A DNA stretch of 64,000 bases from Paenibacillus sp. OK003 (GTDB taxonomy: Bacteria; Bacillota; Bacilli; Paenibacillales; Paenibacillaceae). The notes below the pieces were generated by a model that saw only the letters and a program-made list of their open reading frames with translations, was not told where the DNA came from and made no database searches. Positions 1-8,611 of this stretch are shown here, one piece after another. Every line of letters starts with the position of its first letter. Positions within the stretch are counted from its first letter, which is position 1. The stretch covers positions 1 to 64,000 of the forward strand of contig NZ_FOBD01000026.1 of assembly GCF_900109515.1 (NCBI RefSeq), read 5' to 3'. Made by a program: the position numbers and the translations under genes.

Positions 1-392
1 TGCTGATGCCATTTTTTTCGGCTACTGATGCTTTTCCTAAGGAGAATTTCCAATTCAACACATTTAGGAGCTTGACATCATACCGCTGGACTTCTCAACA
101 TGTATTTTAGTATAGATAAGCTTTCAAAAAACATTTTAGAACGATCATTCTCAATATTACAAAAAAACAGTTAGATCTAACTTGCTATTTAGAATAGCAT
201 TTCTAGAACGAACAGTAAAGAATTATTTTCTGTCTATAAAATATGTTGTTGTGGGAATGAAGAACTATCGTTTTTCCAGACATGCGATACAAGTTCTTTA
301 TAACGTTAACAGAATAAGAACCTGTATCACTAAAACAAATCAGCCTTTGTGGAGACAACTCCCTCTTTGCCATCCAAGGTGTAACTCCACTT
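1..392. other. Left-edge non-coding region with TetR-like palindromes
   Basis: I see no convincing gene here; the only open frame on the plus strand (182-424) lacks a ribosome binding site and overlaps the end of the TetR gene. Two inverted repeats stand out: TTAGAACGATCATTCTCAA at 136-154 (centre GATC) and TAGAATAGCATTTCTA at 190-205 (5-bp arms). Both are of the size bound by TetR-family dimers and lie just beyond the TetR gene, so they may serve a target gene left of the window. This is inference. Confidence 0.35.
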
Positions 393-965
393 TCAATCTA
401 AAACGGATAATGTCATATCCATAATATTTGTTAATTTTTGCTGATCCGTAGTGGTCTTAACCAACGTACGTATCCCCACCCATGCATTCATCAAATAATG
501 AGAAATAACTACAGGATCAATGTCAGCCTTGATTTCACCCTTTTGCTGGCCTTCCAGAACAAGGTTTCTCAAGAATTCCTCTGTTCGCAAGTAACTCTCA
601 TTAACCAAGGATGCAACTTCAGGATCCAATACGCCCAGTTCTACGCCTGAGTTTACAAGAAAACATCCTAAAGGTTGTCCTTCATTTCTTATTGTTGACT
701 CAAACAATGCTCGAATGATCTCTTTGATTGGTTTTTGTGTATCAATCAGAAAGCTCATTTTGTTGGTCTGCTTCGTTTCATATCGTTCAAGAGCTTTCAT
801 AAACAGAGCATGCTTATCCCCAAATGTATCATAGATACTTCTGCGGTGAATGCCCATAAATCCAACCAAATCCTGCATTGAAGTTTTCTCATATCCTTGG
901 GCCCAGAACAATTGTATGGCTTTATCTAATACTTCATTAACTTCAAATTCTTTGGATCTTGCCAT
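393..965 (-). CDS. TetR/AcrR family transcriptional regulator
   Basis: A 190-residue DNA-binding repressor. The N-terminal TetR helix-turn-helix is visible at about residues 21-45 (TSMQDLVGFMGIHRRSIYDT). The remaining helical part should form the ligand and dimer domain; the QPLGCFLVNS stretch near its middle is typical of AcrR-like members. I chose the ATG at 965 because a GAGGTGAT ribosome binding site sits about 8 bases before it; an in-frame GTG at 974 would overlap that site. The ligand is unknown. Palindromes at 136-154 and 190-205 lie just past its 3' end and are candidate operators. The nearest same-strand gene is about 90 bases upstream and does not look co-transcribed by function. 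Confidence 0.85.
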   Translation of the reverse strand: MARSKEFEVNEVLDKAIQLFWAQGYEKTSMQDLVGFMGIHRRSIYDTFGDKHALFMKALERYETKQTNKMSFLIDTQKPIKEIIRALFESTIRNEGQPLGCFLVNSGVELGVLDPEVASLVNESYLRTEEFLRNLVLEGQQKGEIKADIDPVVISHYLMNAWVGIRTLVKTTTDQQKLTNIMDMTLSVLD

Positions 966-1066
966 CCTCATCACCTCGAATCATCATTATACATTGGAGT
1001 GAACCATCGGCATACTAAAAATGAACAAGTGCATAGATTACAGGGATGACATGCGCAAAAGAAGAT

Positions 1067-1432
1067 TTATTTTTTCACAACGTCATCCATGGCTTGAACA
1101 GCTAATTCGAATGCCTTGATTCTTCTTCTTAAAAGCGTCTTTTGAGGGCTGCCCGCTTTGGACTTATTATAACTGTTCTCAAGTGATGGGAATAATCCAA
1201 TCAGAACATTTCGAGCTTCTGCTAACTCTTCCTTGGTGTACTGATGAGCTTCTTGATTCCAAACCGTTTCCAGCATTGCCAAACCAATGTTTAAGGCATT
1301 GAGTCGTTTATTTAATAAAGTAGTGTTATTCCCTTTCTGAGTCAAATTAGTCAAGGCGTTTTCGGATTTGCGTATGGTCGATTGGAAAGCTTGAATGGAT
1401 AGCAATTTTTCTTCTTCTGATACATTTTCCAT
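1067..1432 (-). CDS. Small hypothetical helical protein
   Basis: I do not recognise the family. The 121-residue product has no signal peptide or membrane segment and is rich in Leu, Lys, Glu and Asn. Its segments (LLSIQAFQSTIRKSENAL, LLNKRLNALNIGLAMLETVW, LLRRRIKAFELAVQAMDDVV) read as amphipathic helices, so a small cytoplasmic helical bundle is likely. The two segments with LNALNIGLAMLE and IKAFELAVQAMD resemble each other and may be an internal repeat. The start is supported by AGGAGAGG about 10 bases upstream. It stands alone between the TetR gene and the ribose operon, which ends with its own terminator. Confidence 0.6.
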   Translation of the reverse strand: MENVSEEEKLLSIQAFQSTIRKSENALTNLTQKGNNTTLLNKRLNALNIGLAMLETVWNQEAHQYTKEELAEARNVLIGLFPSLENSYNKSKAGSPQKTLLRRRIKAFELAVQAMDDVVKK

Positions 1433-1570
1433 GTAGTGCTAACCTCTCCTTTTCTCATGCATACAACTAATTTACATTTCCCGCGAGGTGCGATCAATAA
1501 TATAACGGGCAAAAACTACCGCAGGTTTCAATGTTAACTGTCTTTTTCACCGTAGCAGATGGATAAATTA

Positions 1571-1605
1571 AAAATCCCGCCCTAGACATTTTGTCCAGAA
1601 CGGGA
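1571..1605 (-). terminator. Rho-independent terminator of the rbs operon
   Basis: On the minus strand just past rbsB, a stem of 14 pairs (including G-U pairs; arms at 1575-1588 and 1592-1605) with a three-base loop is followed by a short T run. Confidence 0.8.
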
Positions 1606-1618
1606 CGTACATGTTAAA

Positions 1619-2548
1619 TTAATCGTTTGCGTTTTCCTTGGTCAACAGCTTCAATTCAGCAGGGATTGATTTTTCTACCTGCTTGCCGCTCAGCACATCC
1701 AGAGCAGCTTGCACCGCCAGCTGGCCAATCAGTACGGGCTGCTGAGCGACTGTTGCTGTCAACTTTCCGTCCTTAATGGATTTGATCGCATCATCATTGC
1801 CGTCAAATCCAATCACGGGAATGTCTTTACCAGAACTTTGGATCGCTTCGATCGCCCCCAATGCCATCTCGTCGTTATGGGCAAATACCGCCTGCACGTC
1901 AGGATTGCCCTGCAGCAGATTCTCCATCACATTCAAACCTTTGGAACGATCAAAATCGGCAGACTGCTTCGCAACCACATTAAGTTTTTGGTCAGCAATC
2001 TCGTGGAAACCTTTCCCCCGCTCTCTTGTTGCGGAAGCTCCGGGTACACCCTCAAGTTCAATCACTTTTGCTCCCTCGCCAAGCTGTTTTACGAAATATT
2101 CCGCCGCCATTTGTCCACCTTTGACGTTATCGGATGCGACCAATGCTGCCACGTCGCCTTTGTCTGCGGAACGGTCCAATGTAATTACTGGAATACCCAC
2201 GCTATTGGCCGATTGAACAGCCGTTGAGATTGCCGCGGAATCCGCAGGGTTAATCAGCAGAGCATCCACGCCCTGTTGAATCAGGTCGTCCACATCATTG
2301 GTTTGTTTGGCTGAATCATTCTGAGCGTCAACCACGATGACCTGAATTCCTTGTTTTTTGGCTTCCGCAACGACTCCGTCCTTGAGGGAAACAAAGAATG
2401 GATTATTCAACGTGGAAACTGACAGGCCGATTTTTTTCTGTCCATTGCTTCCGGCAGAGTCGGGCTTAGCCCAACCCGGAGGCTCCAGAGAGCATCCTGC
2501 CAGAACGATCATCATTACGCTTACAAGCAATATGGTTAGTTTTTTCAT
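1619..2548 (-). CDS. rbsB: Ribose ABC transporter substrate-binding lipoprotein RbsB
   Basis: This 309-residue protein binds ribose outside the membrane and delivers it to RbsAC. It has a lipoprotein signal peptide with lipobox VLAGC (Cys about residue 19), then a periplasmic-binding type 1 fold starting at KKIGLSVSTLNNPFF, with family segments such as VDALLINPAD, GVPGASATRERGKGF and VFAHNDEMALGA. It is the last gene of rbsRKDACB, 14 bases after rbsC, with AAGGAGAG before the ATG and a strong terminator after the stop. Length and fold match RbsB of Bacillus. A related pentose or autoinducer-2 binder is possible, but the kinase and RbsD in the same operon argue for ribose. Confidence 0.93.
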   Translation of the reverse strand: MKKLTILLVSVMMIVLAGCSLEPPGWAKPDSAGSNGQKKIGLSVSTLNNPFFVSLKDGVVAEAKKQGIQVIVVDAQNDSAKQTNDVDDLIQQGVDALLINPADSAAISTAVQSANSVGIPVITLDRSADKGDVAALVASDNVKGGQMAAEYFVKQLGEGAKVIELEGVPGASATRERGKGFHEIADQKLNVVAKQSADFDRSKGLNVMENLLQGNPDVQAVFAHNDEMALGAIEAIQSSGKDIPVIGFDGNDDAIKSIKDGKLTATVAQQPVLIGQLAVQAALDVLSGKQVEKSIPAELKLLTKENAND

Positions 2549-2562
2549 GTTCGCTTCTCTCC

Positions 2563-3534
2563 TTAAGCCGTTTTCTTGCGGTCCAGCAGGACAGCGATGG
2601 CAATAACGACACCTTTTACAACCATTTGATAAAACGAGTTCACTCCGAGCAGGTTCAAACCATTGTTCAACACGCCGATAATCAGCACCCCAATCAGTGT
2701 GCCTACGATCCGTCCTCTACCACCTGATAGGCTTGTTCCACCCAGAACAACAGCAGCAATAGCATCCAGTTCATATGAAGTACCAGCCGTTGGCTGTGCC
2801 GAATTCAGACGAGAAGTCAGGATCGCGCCTGCCAGCGCTGACAGCATACCTACCAGGGAGTAAATCATGATTTTTACGCGATGCACTTTAATGCCTGAGA
2901 TGATAGATGCTTTCTCATTGCCACCAAGCGCGTACGTTTTACGGCCGAAAGAAGTTTTGTGCAAAATCGTCCACAGAATGACGAAAGTAATGAGCATTGT
3001 GATTGCTGGAACCGGTATGCCTAGCATATAACCACGACCGAACAGTTGGAACAGCAGGCTATCACCCAATCCGGTAATCGGATTACCGTTCGTATATACC
3101 AGCGTCAATCCACGGAACACCGTCATCGTCGCCAATGTAGCAATAAATGGAGCCATCTTGCCTTTTGTTATCATAAGTCCGTTCACCATACCCATGACAC
3201 CGCCGAGCGCAACCCCGATAATGATCGACAGAATCGGATCCAGGCCAGATAGCATCATATTGGCTACAAAGGCGCTAGATAAAGCCAGAATGGAGCCCAC
3301 CGACAAGTCGATGCCACCTGTCAGAATGACAAATGTCATGCCAAAGGCAATCAGAGCGTTAATCGAAACCTGACGCAATAGATTTAATATATTAAGCGGT
3401 TCCAAAAAGCTTGGATTCAATACCGACACGATGATAATCAGAATGATCAGTCCGAGCAACGGACCTAATTTCTGTGTTAGATTCGTCAAGCGGAAACCGC
3501 TTTTGGCGGGTTGGTTTTCCTGCAAAGTTGTCAT
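2563..3534 (-). CDS. rbsC: Ribose ABC transporter permease RbsC
   Basis: A 323-residue integral membrane permease of the BPD_transp_2 (AraH/RbsC) family, the channel for ribose. It has about eight to ten hydrophobic segments and the family block VLGGTSLSGGRGRIVGTLIG near residue 265. The cytoplasmic N-terminus is short and polar. The start ATG lies one base after the rbsA stop codon (TGA-T-ATG), so translation is probably coupled. Length is normal for the family and I see nothing damaged. Confidence 0.93.
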   Translation of the reverse strand: MTTLQENQPAKSGFRLTNLTQKLGPLLGLIILIIIVSVLNPSFLEPLNILNLLRQVSINALIAFGMTFVILTGGIDLSVGSILALSSAFVANMMLSGLDPILSIIIGVALGGVMGMVNGLMITKGKMAPFIATLATMTVFRGLTLVYTNGNPITGLGDSLLFQLFGRGYMLGIPVPAITMLITFVILWTILHKTSFGRKTYALGGNEKASIISGIKVHRVKIMIYSLVGMLSALAGAILTSRLNSAQPTAGTSYELDAIAAVVLGGTSLSGGRGRIVGTLIGVLIIGVLNNGLNLLGVNSFYQMVVKGVVIAIAVLLDRKKTA

Positions 3535-3535
3535 A

Positions 3536-5017
3536 TCATTGTCCCCCTGTAGCCAATGTCATAATGTTTTCCTGTGTTGCCTCTTCTTTTGCCAGTTCAC
3601 CGCTAATGCGTCCCTCATGCACAACCGCGATTCGATCGCTCATGCCAAGCACTTCAGGCAGCTCGGAAGATACCATAATGATGGCAACTCCGCGGTCAGT
3701 CAGCTCGTTCATTAACTGATAAATCTCTCGTTTGGCACCAACGTCCACGCCCCGTGTCGGCTCATCCAGGATGAGCACACTTGGGCCAATGCCGACCCAT
3801 TTGGCGATAACCACCTTCTGCTGGTTGCCCCCTGACAGGTTTCGTGCTGCCGTCTCAGAGGACTGCGTCTTGATTTGCAAACGTTTGATGAGCGTATCTA
3901 CGAATTCCTGTTCTTTCTGAGTCGAGATGAACCCCTTACTTGAGAAGCTGAACAGATTGGGTAAAGCCATGTTCTCGCGAATGGAGAAATCTAATACCAA
4001 ACCTTCATCTTTCCGGTCTTCCGTAATAAATCCAATTCCATGTTTAACCGCGTCGGCAGGCTTCCGAATATGAGCCTTTTTGCCTCGAATCATAATTTCG
4101 CCACCGTCCAGAGGCTCCAAACCGAAAATCGACCGCATGATCTCTGTCCGTCCCGAACCCATCAGCCCGGAGAACCCGAGGATCTCGCCTGCTCTCACCG
4201 TAAAGTTGATATTTTGGAACAATCCTTTGCTGCTTGCGTTCCTTACTTCCAGGACCACTTCACCATACGAAGGATTGCGTGCCGGATATCGTTCCGTAAG
4301 TTCCCGTCCGACCATCTTCCGCACCACTTCGTCAAAACTGGTCTCCGGGATCGCCTTGGTATCTACCGTTTTACCGTCACGCATGATCGTAATCCGGTCG
4401 CAAATGGTGAAAATCTCCTCCATCCGGTGCGAGATATATACGATGGAAACACCGTTTTCCTTAAGCGAAGTGATCACGCCGAACAACTTCTGAATCTCCC
4501 GCTCCGTAAGCGCCGCCGTGGGCTCATCCATGATGATTACTTTGGCGTCGGTCATCAGTGCTTTGGCAATTTCAATCATTTGCTGCTGACCGACAGAACA
4601 TTCCCCGGCAGGACGATCCAGCGGAATCTGTACGGAAAGCTTGGCAAACTGCTCAGTGGCAAGCGCTCTCATTTGTCTTGAATTAAGCAATCCAAAAGAC
4701 GAAGTTATTTCCTTACCTATGAAGAGATTATCAAGCACCGTCATTTCCGGCCAAACGTTTAACTCTTGGTGGATAAAAGCAAGCCCCATCTTCTCAGCTT
4801 CCTTCGGATTGGCAAAATAGGTTTCTTTGCCGTCAATGGAGATGGTTCCCTGATCCCGCCCATGAAGACCGATCAAAATGTTCATTAGCGTGGATTTTCC
4901 AGCCCCGTTCTCTCCCATCAGGGCATGAACCTCGCCTTCTTTCAGTTCGAAATCAACCCCGCTTAGCACTTGGTTGGTGCCAAACGCTTTATATATGTCT
5001 TGCATCTGAATAAGCAT
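3536..5017 (-). CDS. rbsA: Ribose ABC transporter ATP-binding protein RbsA
   Basis: A 493-residue double ATPase powering ribose import. The first ABC domain carries Walker A GENGAGKST (residues 35-43), signature CSVGQQQ and Walker B VIIMDEP. The second domain has the degenerate Walker A typical of this family (GLMGSGRTE), signature LSGGNQQK and Walker B VLILDEP. Two fused ABC domains with an altered second site are diagnostic of the RbsA/MglA/AraG class. It sits between rbsD (16 bases upstream) and rbsC (1 base downstream) and belongs to the same transcript. Confidence 0.94.
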   Translation of the reverse strand: MLIQMQDIYKAFGTNQVLSGVDFELKEGEVHALMGENGAGKSTLMNILIGLHGRDQGTISIDGKETYFANPKEAEKMGLAFIHQELNVWPEMTVLDNLFIGKEITSSFGLLNSRQMRALATEQFAKLSVQIPLDRPAGECSVGQQQMIEIAKALMTDAKVIIMDEPTAALTEREIQKLFGVITSLKENGVSIVYISHRMEEIFTICDRITIMRDGKTVDTKAIPETSFDEVVRKMVGRELTERYPARNPSYGEVVLEVRNASSKGLFQNINFTVRAGEILGFSGLMGSGRTEIMRSIFGLEPLDGGEIMIRGKKAHIRKPADAVKHGIGFITEDRKDEGLVLDFSIRENMALPNLFSFSSKGFISTQKEQEFVDTLIKRLQIKTQSSETAARNLSGGNQQKVVIAKWVGIGPSVLILDEPTRGVDVGAKREIYQLMNELTDRGVAIIMVSSELPEVLGMSDRIAVVHEGRISGELAKEEATQENIMTLATGGQ

Positions 5018-5032
5018 GATACCGTCCCCCTT

Positions 5033-5434
5033 TTAACCGAAAATGACGCCCGATTGTAAAATGCAATTGGCATACGGCGTAGCTTCGCCCGTACGAATGA
5101 CGACTTTGGCATTCCGGGTCAACGCCTTGAATTGTTCATGACTGATGGAAACGTCAATGGCTTCATCGCCAAATTTCTCGGTCATATATTGCAAAGCTTC
5201 TGGATTCCCTGCCTGGATCTCTGCTGCCAGAATCACTTTCTCAACGACCATATCGTCCGCAATAAGCTCCACGATTTCTTGAAAACTGGGTGTCCCCAGT
5301 TTCAGGGACAAATCGATTTTGAGCACCCCTTCTGGAACCGGAAGGCCAGCATCCGCGATGACAATCATGTCCGTGTGACCCAGATCAGATAATACCTTGG
5401 AGATGTGACTGTTCAATATACCCTGCTTCTTCAT
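5033..5434 (-). CDS. rbsD: D-ribose pyranase RbsD
   Basis: RbsD interconverts the pyranose and furanose forms of ribose so that RbsK receives the form it can phosphorylate. The 133-residue product matches the family in length and starts MKKQGILNSHISKVLSDLGH with the catalytic His in GHTD (residue 20). The C-terminal ATPYANCILQSGVIF segment also fits the family, with its active-site Tyr and Asn. It overlaps rbsK by four bases (ATGA), so the two are translationally coupled. Confidence 0.94.
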   Translation of the reverse strand: MKKQGILNSHISKVLSDLGHTDMIVIADAGLPVPEGVLKIDLSLKLGTPSFQEIVELIADDMVVEKVILAAEIQAGNPEALQYMTEKFGDEAIDVSISHEQFKALTRNAKVVIRTGEATPYANCILQSGVIFG

Positions 5435-6312
5435 TTAAGGCTTTCCTCCACTTCATCCCGTGTTGGCATGCCTCCTTGTGCGCCGAACTTGGTCACAGAT
5501 AGCGATGCAGCCCGGTTGGCGAATCTAATGCTGTCTTGTAGCGGTTTTCCTTCCGCCAGAGCGACCGCAAATGCGGCGTTAAACGTATCACCTGCTCCGG
5601 TTGTATCCACTGGTTCCACTTTATAAGTAGGTACAACGATCTCCTGTTCGCCGTCAAAATATCTAACTCCGTTGCTGCCCTCCGTAATAAACAACTTGTT
5701 TGGATATTTGCGCAGCGCCTCTGCCGGAGTCATGCCCTGAAACAATATCTCGGCCTCATGCTCGTTCGGCGTGATATAAGCAGCTTTGTCGATGACCTCA
5801 TCCGGTACTTTTCTCGCTGGCGCTGGATTCAATAACAGCGGAGTTCCGCTTTGGGAGCAAATCTCGCTGACACGAACAACGGTTTCCTCCGGGATTTCCT
5901 GCTGAATCAGTACGATATCTGCACGTTGGATCACTTCTGCCGCTTCATCGACATAGGCTGGTGTAACTTCACGATTTGCCGCTTCAACCACCACGATACT
6001 ATTATCACCTTCAGCCAGCACGATATGAGCCGTACCGCTCTCCATATGTGTAACCGGTTTCACATTCTGCGTATTTACACGATTTGCTTTGAAATTATTT
6101 AAAATGGCTGTACCAAAAGTGTCATCGCCCACCCGGCCGATCATGGAAACGTCGGCCCCCAGCCTTGCGGCAGCAACTGCCTGATTGGCTCCTTTGCCGC
6201 CAGGAACTGTTTTGAAGCTGTCGCCAAGGACGGTTTCACCCGCCCCAGGCCGTTTTGAGGAAGTGACAACCAGATCCATGGAGCTGCTGCCAATTACGCA
6301 TATTTTAGCCAT
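5431..6312 (-). CDS. rbsK: Ribokinase RbsK
   Basis: Phosphorylates ribose at O5 with ATP, feeding the pentose phosphate pathway. The 293-residue protein belongs to the PfkB family: the first signature PGGKGANQAVAAARLG lies at about residues 37-52, and the second, DTTGAGDTFNAAFA, holds the catalytic Asp (about residue 242) in the anion-hole motif GAGD. The substrate-binding GGKGAN and NPAPA elements are typical of ribokinases. It overlaps rbsR by eight bases and rbsD by four. Confidence 0.94.
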   Translation of the reverse strand: MAKICVIGSSSMDLVVTSSKRPGAGETVLGDSFKTVPGGKGANQAVAAARLGADVSMIGRVGDDTFGTAILNNFKANRVNTQNVKPVTHMESGTAHIVLAEGDNSIVVVEAANREVTPAYVDEAAEVIQRADIVLIQQEIPEETVVRVSEICSQSGTPLLLNPAPARKVPDEVIDKAAYITPNEHEAEILFQGMTPAEALRKYPNKLFITEGSNGVRYFDGEQEIVVPTYKVEPVDTTGAGDTFNAAFAVALAEGKPLQDSIRFANRAASLSVTKFGAQGGMPTRDEVEESLK

Positions 6313-7294
6313 CTGAATTCACCTTTCTTGTTGTGCCCCGTTCAATGAAACTGACTGGAAGCTGTATGTGTTTGTTTTCGATTGGAGCTTGTTCCACCAG
6401 TTTGATAAGCAAACCGGCAGCTTCCCTTCCCATCTCGTATGCCGGTTGGCGAATGGTCGACAATGCCGGTGATAGCAGGCTGCTCATCGGGATATCGTCG
6501 AAGCCGATAATTTGCATATCCTCCGGAACTTTTTTACCGATTCGCAATGCCTCGTGCAATACCGCCATAGCTGCGATGTCATTACTTGCAATGACTCCGT
6601 CGGTATCGCCGTACTTGCTAAAAAGCTCATCCGCCCATAACCCAACATCGTTAAAGGAAAAGGATGTCGTTTGGATTACGCGGTAATCCAGACCAGCCTG
6701 ACGTATGCTCTCGATTGCGCCTTCAAAACGATCCTGTGCAGGTTTGATATGTGCCGGTCCCTGCATAACCGTAATTCGGCGACTTCCACGCTTGATAATC
6801 TCCCGTGCAGCCAGACGTCCACCCTCTCTGCCATCCGCAAATACGGAGGGACTGTCCAGAGGTGTTCTGTCCAGAAACACCACAGGGATCTTCAAGTTCT
6901 CATATATTGAAGAATGAGGGTAATTCGTTGAAGAGATTACGCCGACTACATTATTCTGGATAAAAGTCTGGATGTAATCCTTTTCCTTCTGTTCATCCTC
7001 ATCACTATTTCCGAAAATCAATCTGAAATCCTGCTCCTGCATCCGGTCCTCTACGCCGCGTGCAAGCTGCGGAAAGTAAGGGTTTGCAATATCGGGTAAC
7101 AGCAGGCCAATCAATTTGGACTTACGCTTGTATAAAGAGCGGGCCACCTCATTGGGAGAGAAGTTAAGCTGCTTGACCGCCTCCTCCACTTTCTTGCGAG
7201 TGTCCGCATGAACATAACCTCTTTCATTAATGACCCTTGATACAGTGGCTACTGAAACGCCAGCCAAATTAGCTACATCTTTAATTGTTGTCAT
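6305..7294 (-). CDS. rbsR: LacI family ribose operon repressor RbsR
   Basis: A 329-residue LacI-type repressor and first gene of the rbs operon, so it is probably autoregulated. The N-terminal helix-turn-helix is TTIKDVANLAGVSVATVSRV (residues 2-21), followed by the hinge helix (NFSPNEVARSLYKRKS) and a type 1 periplasmic-binding fold (IGLLLPDIANPYF, VIASNDIAAMAVL, IIGFDDIPMSSLLSP). The operator TGTAACCGGTTACA at 7314-7327 lies between the predicted -10 and the start codon, with AGGAGTG as ribosome binding site. The operon context makes ribose the likely effector. Confidence 0.92.
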   Translation of the reverse strand: MTTIKDVANLAGVSVATVSRVINERGYVHADTRKKVEEAVKQLNFSPNEVARSLYKRKSKLIGLLLPDIANPYFPQLARGVEDRMQEQDFRLIFGNSDEDEQKEKDYIQTFIQNNVVGVISSTNYPHSSIYENLKIPVVFLDRTPLDSPSVFADGREGGRLAAREIIKRGSRRITVMQGPAHIKPAQDRFEGAIESIRQAGLDYRVIQTTSFSFNDVGLWADELFSKYGDTDGVIASNDIAAMAVLHEALRIGKKVPEDMQIIGFDDIPMSSLLSPALSTIRQPAYEMGREAAGLLIKLVEQAPIENKHIQLPVSFIERGTTRKVNSDG

Positions 7295-7313
7295 GAACGT
7301 TCACTCCTATGTG

Positions 7314-7327
7314 TGTAACCGGTTACA
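7314..7327. promoter_or_regulatory. rbs operator, also fits the CcpA cre consensus
   Basis: TGTAACCGGTTACA is a perfect 14-bp palindrome with a central CG, the hallmark of LacI-family operators, placed just downstream of the predicted rbs -10 box. The same bases match the cre pattern TGWNANCGNTNWCA, so RbsR and CcpA may share the site. Confidence 0.75.
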
Positions 7328-7333
7328 GATATG

Positions 7334-7362
7334 AAAATATCATATTTTTTTCAGTTTGACAA
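7334..7362 (-). promoter_or_regulatory. Predicted sigma-A promoter of the rbs operon
   Basis: On the minus strand, TTGTCA (7357-7362) and TATTTT (7334-7339) are separated by 17 bases and sit directly upstream of the rbs operator and the rbsR start. I see nothing else in the 7363-7600 part of this gap. Confidence 0.55.
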
Positions 7363-7622
7363 TCCTTTTATTACTGGAAATTTATCCAAGTCACCAGAAA
7401 GAGACCAGATTAAAGTTGCATTATTATGCCCTAGCATCTTCACGAGCTGATCAATATATTCCATCAAAATTAAACAACTTCCTTCGACGGTGGACTGTAA
7501 CCTGGATACTAAATCAATGCGCGGCATGGTTATAATAGAACTTTAAGATACATGTTCTAGCTGAGCACTGCTTGCTATAAATTCGACCTATCCATTAGAG
7601 TAGATATTGGAGGTGTACATCA

Positions 7623-8048
7623 TTGAAATTTAACGAGTATATTATAGGCAAGTCCTATAGAACCCATTCTATTCAATTGTCAAAGAAGGATATTATTGAT
7701 TTTGCGAAAATTTATGATCCTCAATATATGCATCTAGATGAAGCCAAAGCCAAAGAAGGCCGGTTCGGCAGCCTCATTGCTTCGGGTATGCAGACGATGA
7801 GCACATCCTTCAAGCTTTGGGTGGAACTCGGGATATACGGAGAAGATGTTGTCGCAGGAACGGGTATGAATAATATAAAGTTTATCAAACCTGTGTTTCC
7901 AGATGATGAAATTAGTGTTCTAGCCGAAGTAATTGAATTGTCTTCAAGAAGGAGCAGTGGTGGAATTGTTACCGTGCTGCTGACTACTTTTAATCAAAAC
8001 GATGAAAAGGTCTTTCAAGCAGAATTGAGTGCTCTGATTAGTAATTGA
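7623..8048 (+). CDS. MaoC-like (hot-dog fold) acyl-CoA dehydratase
   Basis: A 141-residue single-domain MaoC protein, likely an (R)-specific enoyl-CoA or other acyl-CoA hydratase. The catalytic dyad pattern Asp-x4-His is present as D32-PQYM-H37, and the IASGMQTMS and VFPDDEI segments are typical of the hot-dog fold. The TTG start at 7623 is supported by GGAGGTG at 7609-7615; no ATG fits as well. It is not visibly linked to neighbours: upstream is the divergent rbs operon, downstream a broken monooxygenase gene. The acyl substrate cannot be told from sequence. Confidence 0.82.
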   Translation: MKFNEYIIGKSYRTHSIQLSKKDIIDFAKIYDPQYMHLDEAKAKEGRFGSLIASGMQTMSTSFKLWVELGIYGEDVVAGTGMNNIKFIKPVFPDDEISVLAEVIELSSRRSSGGIVTVLLTTFNQNDEKVFQAELSALISN

Positions 8049-8160
8049 ATTTGGGCCAGCTACTTAAATGAGTGATCCTCATTACACATGAGCCTGTTGT
8101 GTCCAGCGATTCACTGGCTTACTTAGGCCCAAATGCTGCCGCAGCGGATCACCACCATAT

Positions 8161-8608
8161 TCAGAACGAATAACCGGAAGAACCGATCCACTTGGCAAAA
8201 CCTTCTACGGTCATCTGCTCGGTACGCGCCTTGTTCAGCATAGAAGCAAAACGCTCCTTGCGCTCAATCTGGTCCAAAATGTCAGGAAACGGATCACTCA
8301 GCTTATGCTGTGACCAGTTTGACGGATTCAATAAATTGCTCGGCTTTCTGATATCGGTCCGTATGACTGAGCAAACGGAAGCGGTTCGTAAAATTGTTCG
8401 ATTGCCCGTCACTCGTCGAAGTCACTACGTTCCAGGCCGCACGGCCACCACTGATATGATCCAAAGTGGCAAGTGTGCGGGAAACATGAGGATGTTTGAA
8501 CATTTTCCAATCAACAGGGCTGGCGTCCTGCTTCGGATTGAAGCGCCACCCCGCATAGTGGCAGCCTTTAGGTTCAAGAAATAACGCCAAATGCATGGAT
8601 TTGGTCAC
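8161..8608 (-). pseudogene. Decayed LLM-class flavin-dependent monooxygenase (NtaA/SnaA type)
   Basis: The start (GTG at 8608, AAGGAGTG before it) and N-terminus MTKSMHLALFLEPKGCHYAGWR fit an NtaA-like flavin monooxygenase of about 440 residues, but only about 150 codons' worth remains. After residue 37 the sequence jumps to the family core TLATLDHISGGRAAWNVVTS, which normally follows at about residue 110. The frame then ends at about 8303 and C-terminal-like sequence (SDPFPDILDQIERKERF, QMTVEGFAKWIG) continues in another frame down to 8161. So at least two internal deletions and a frameshift have removed most of the barrel. Promoter and ribosome binding site may still be intact, but no enzyme can be made. 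Confidence 0.75.
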
Positions 8609-8611
8609 GTA

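Noticed and set aside
182..424. Plus-strand frame of 80 codons at the left edge
   Set aside because: No ribosome binding site, no recognisable product, and it overlaps the end of the TetR gene.
4040..4681. Long plus-strand frame of 213 codons
   Set aside because: It lies fully inside rbsA on the opposite strand, has no family pattern and no ribosome binding site.
8050..8130. TTTGGGCC/GGCCCAAA pair as a terminator of the MaoC gene
   Set aside because: The arms are about 80 bases apart and no T run follows.
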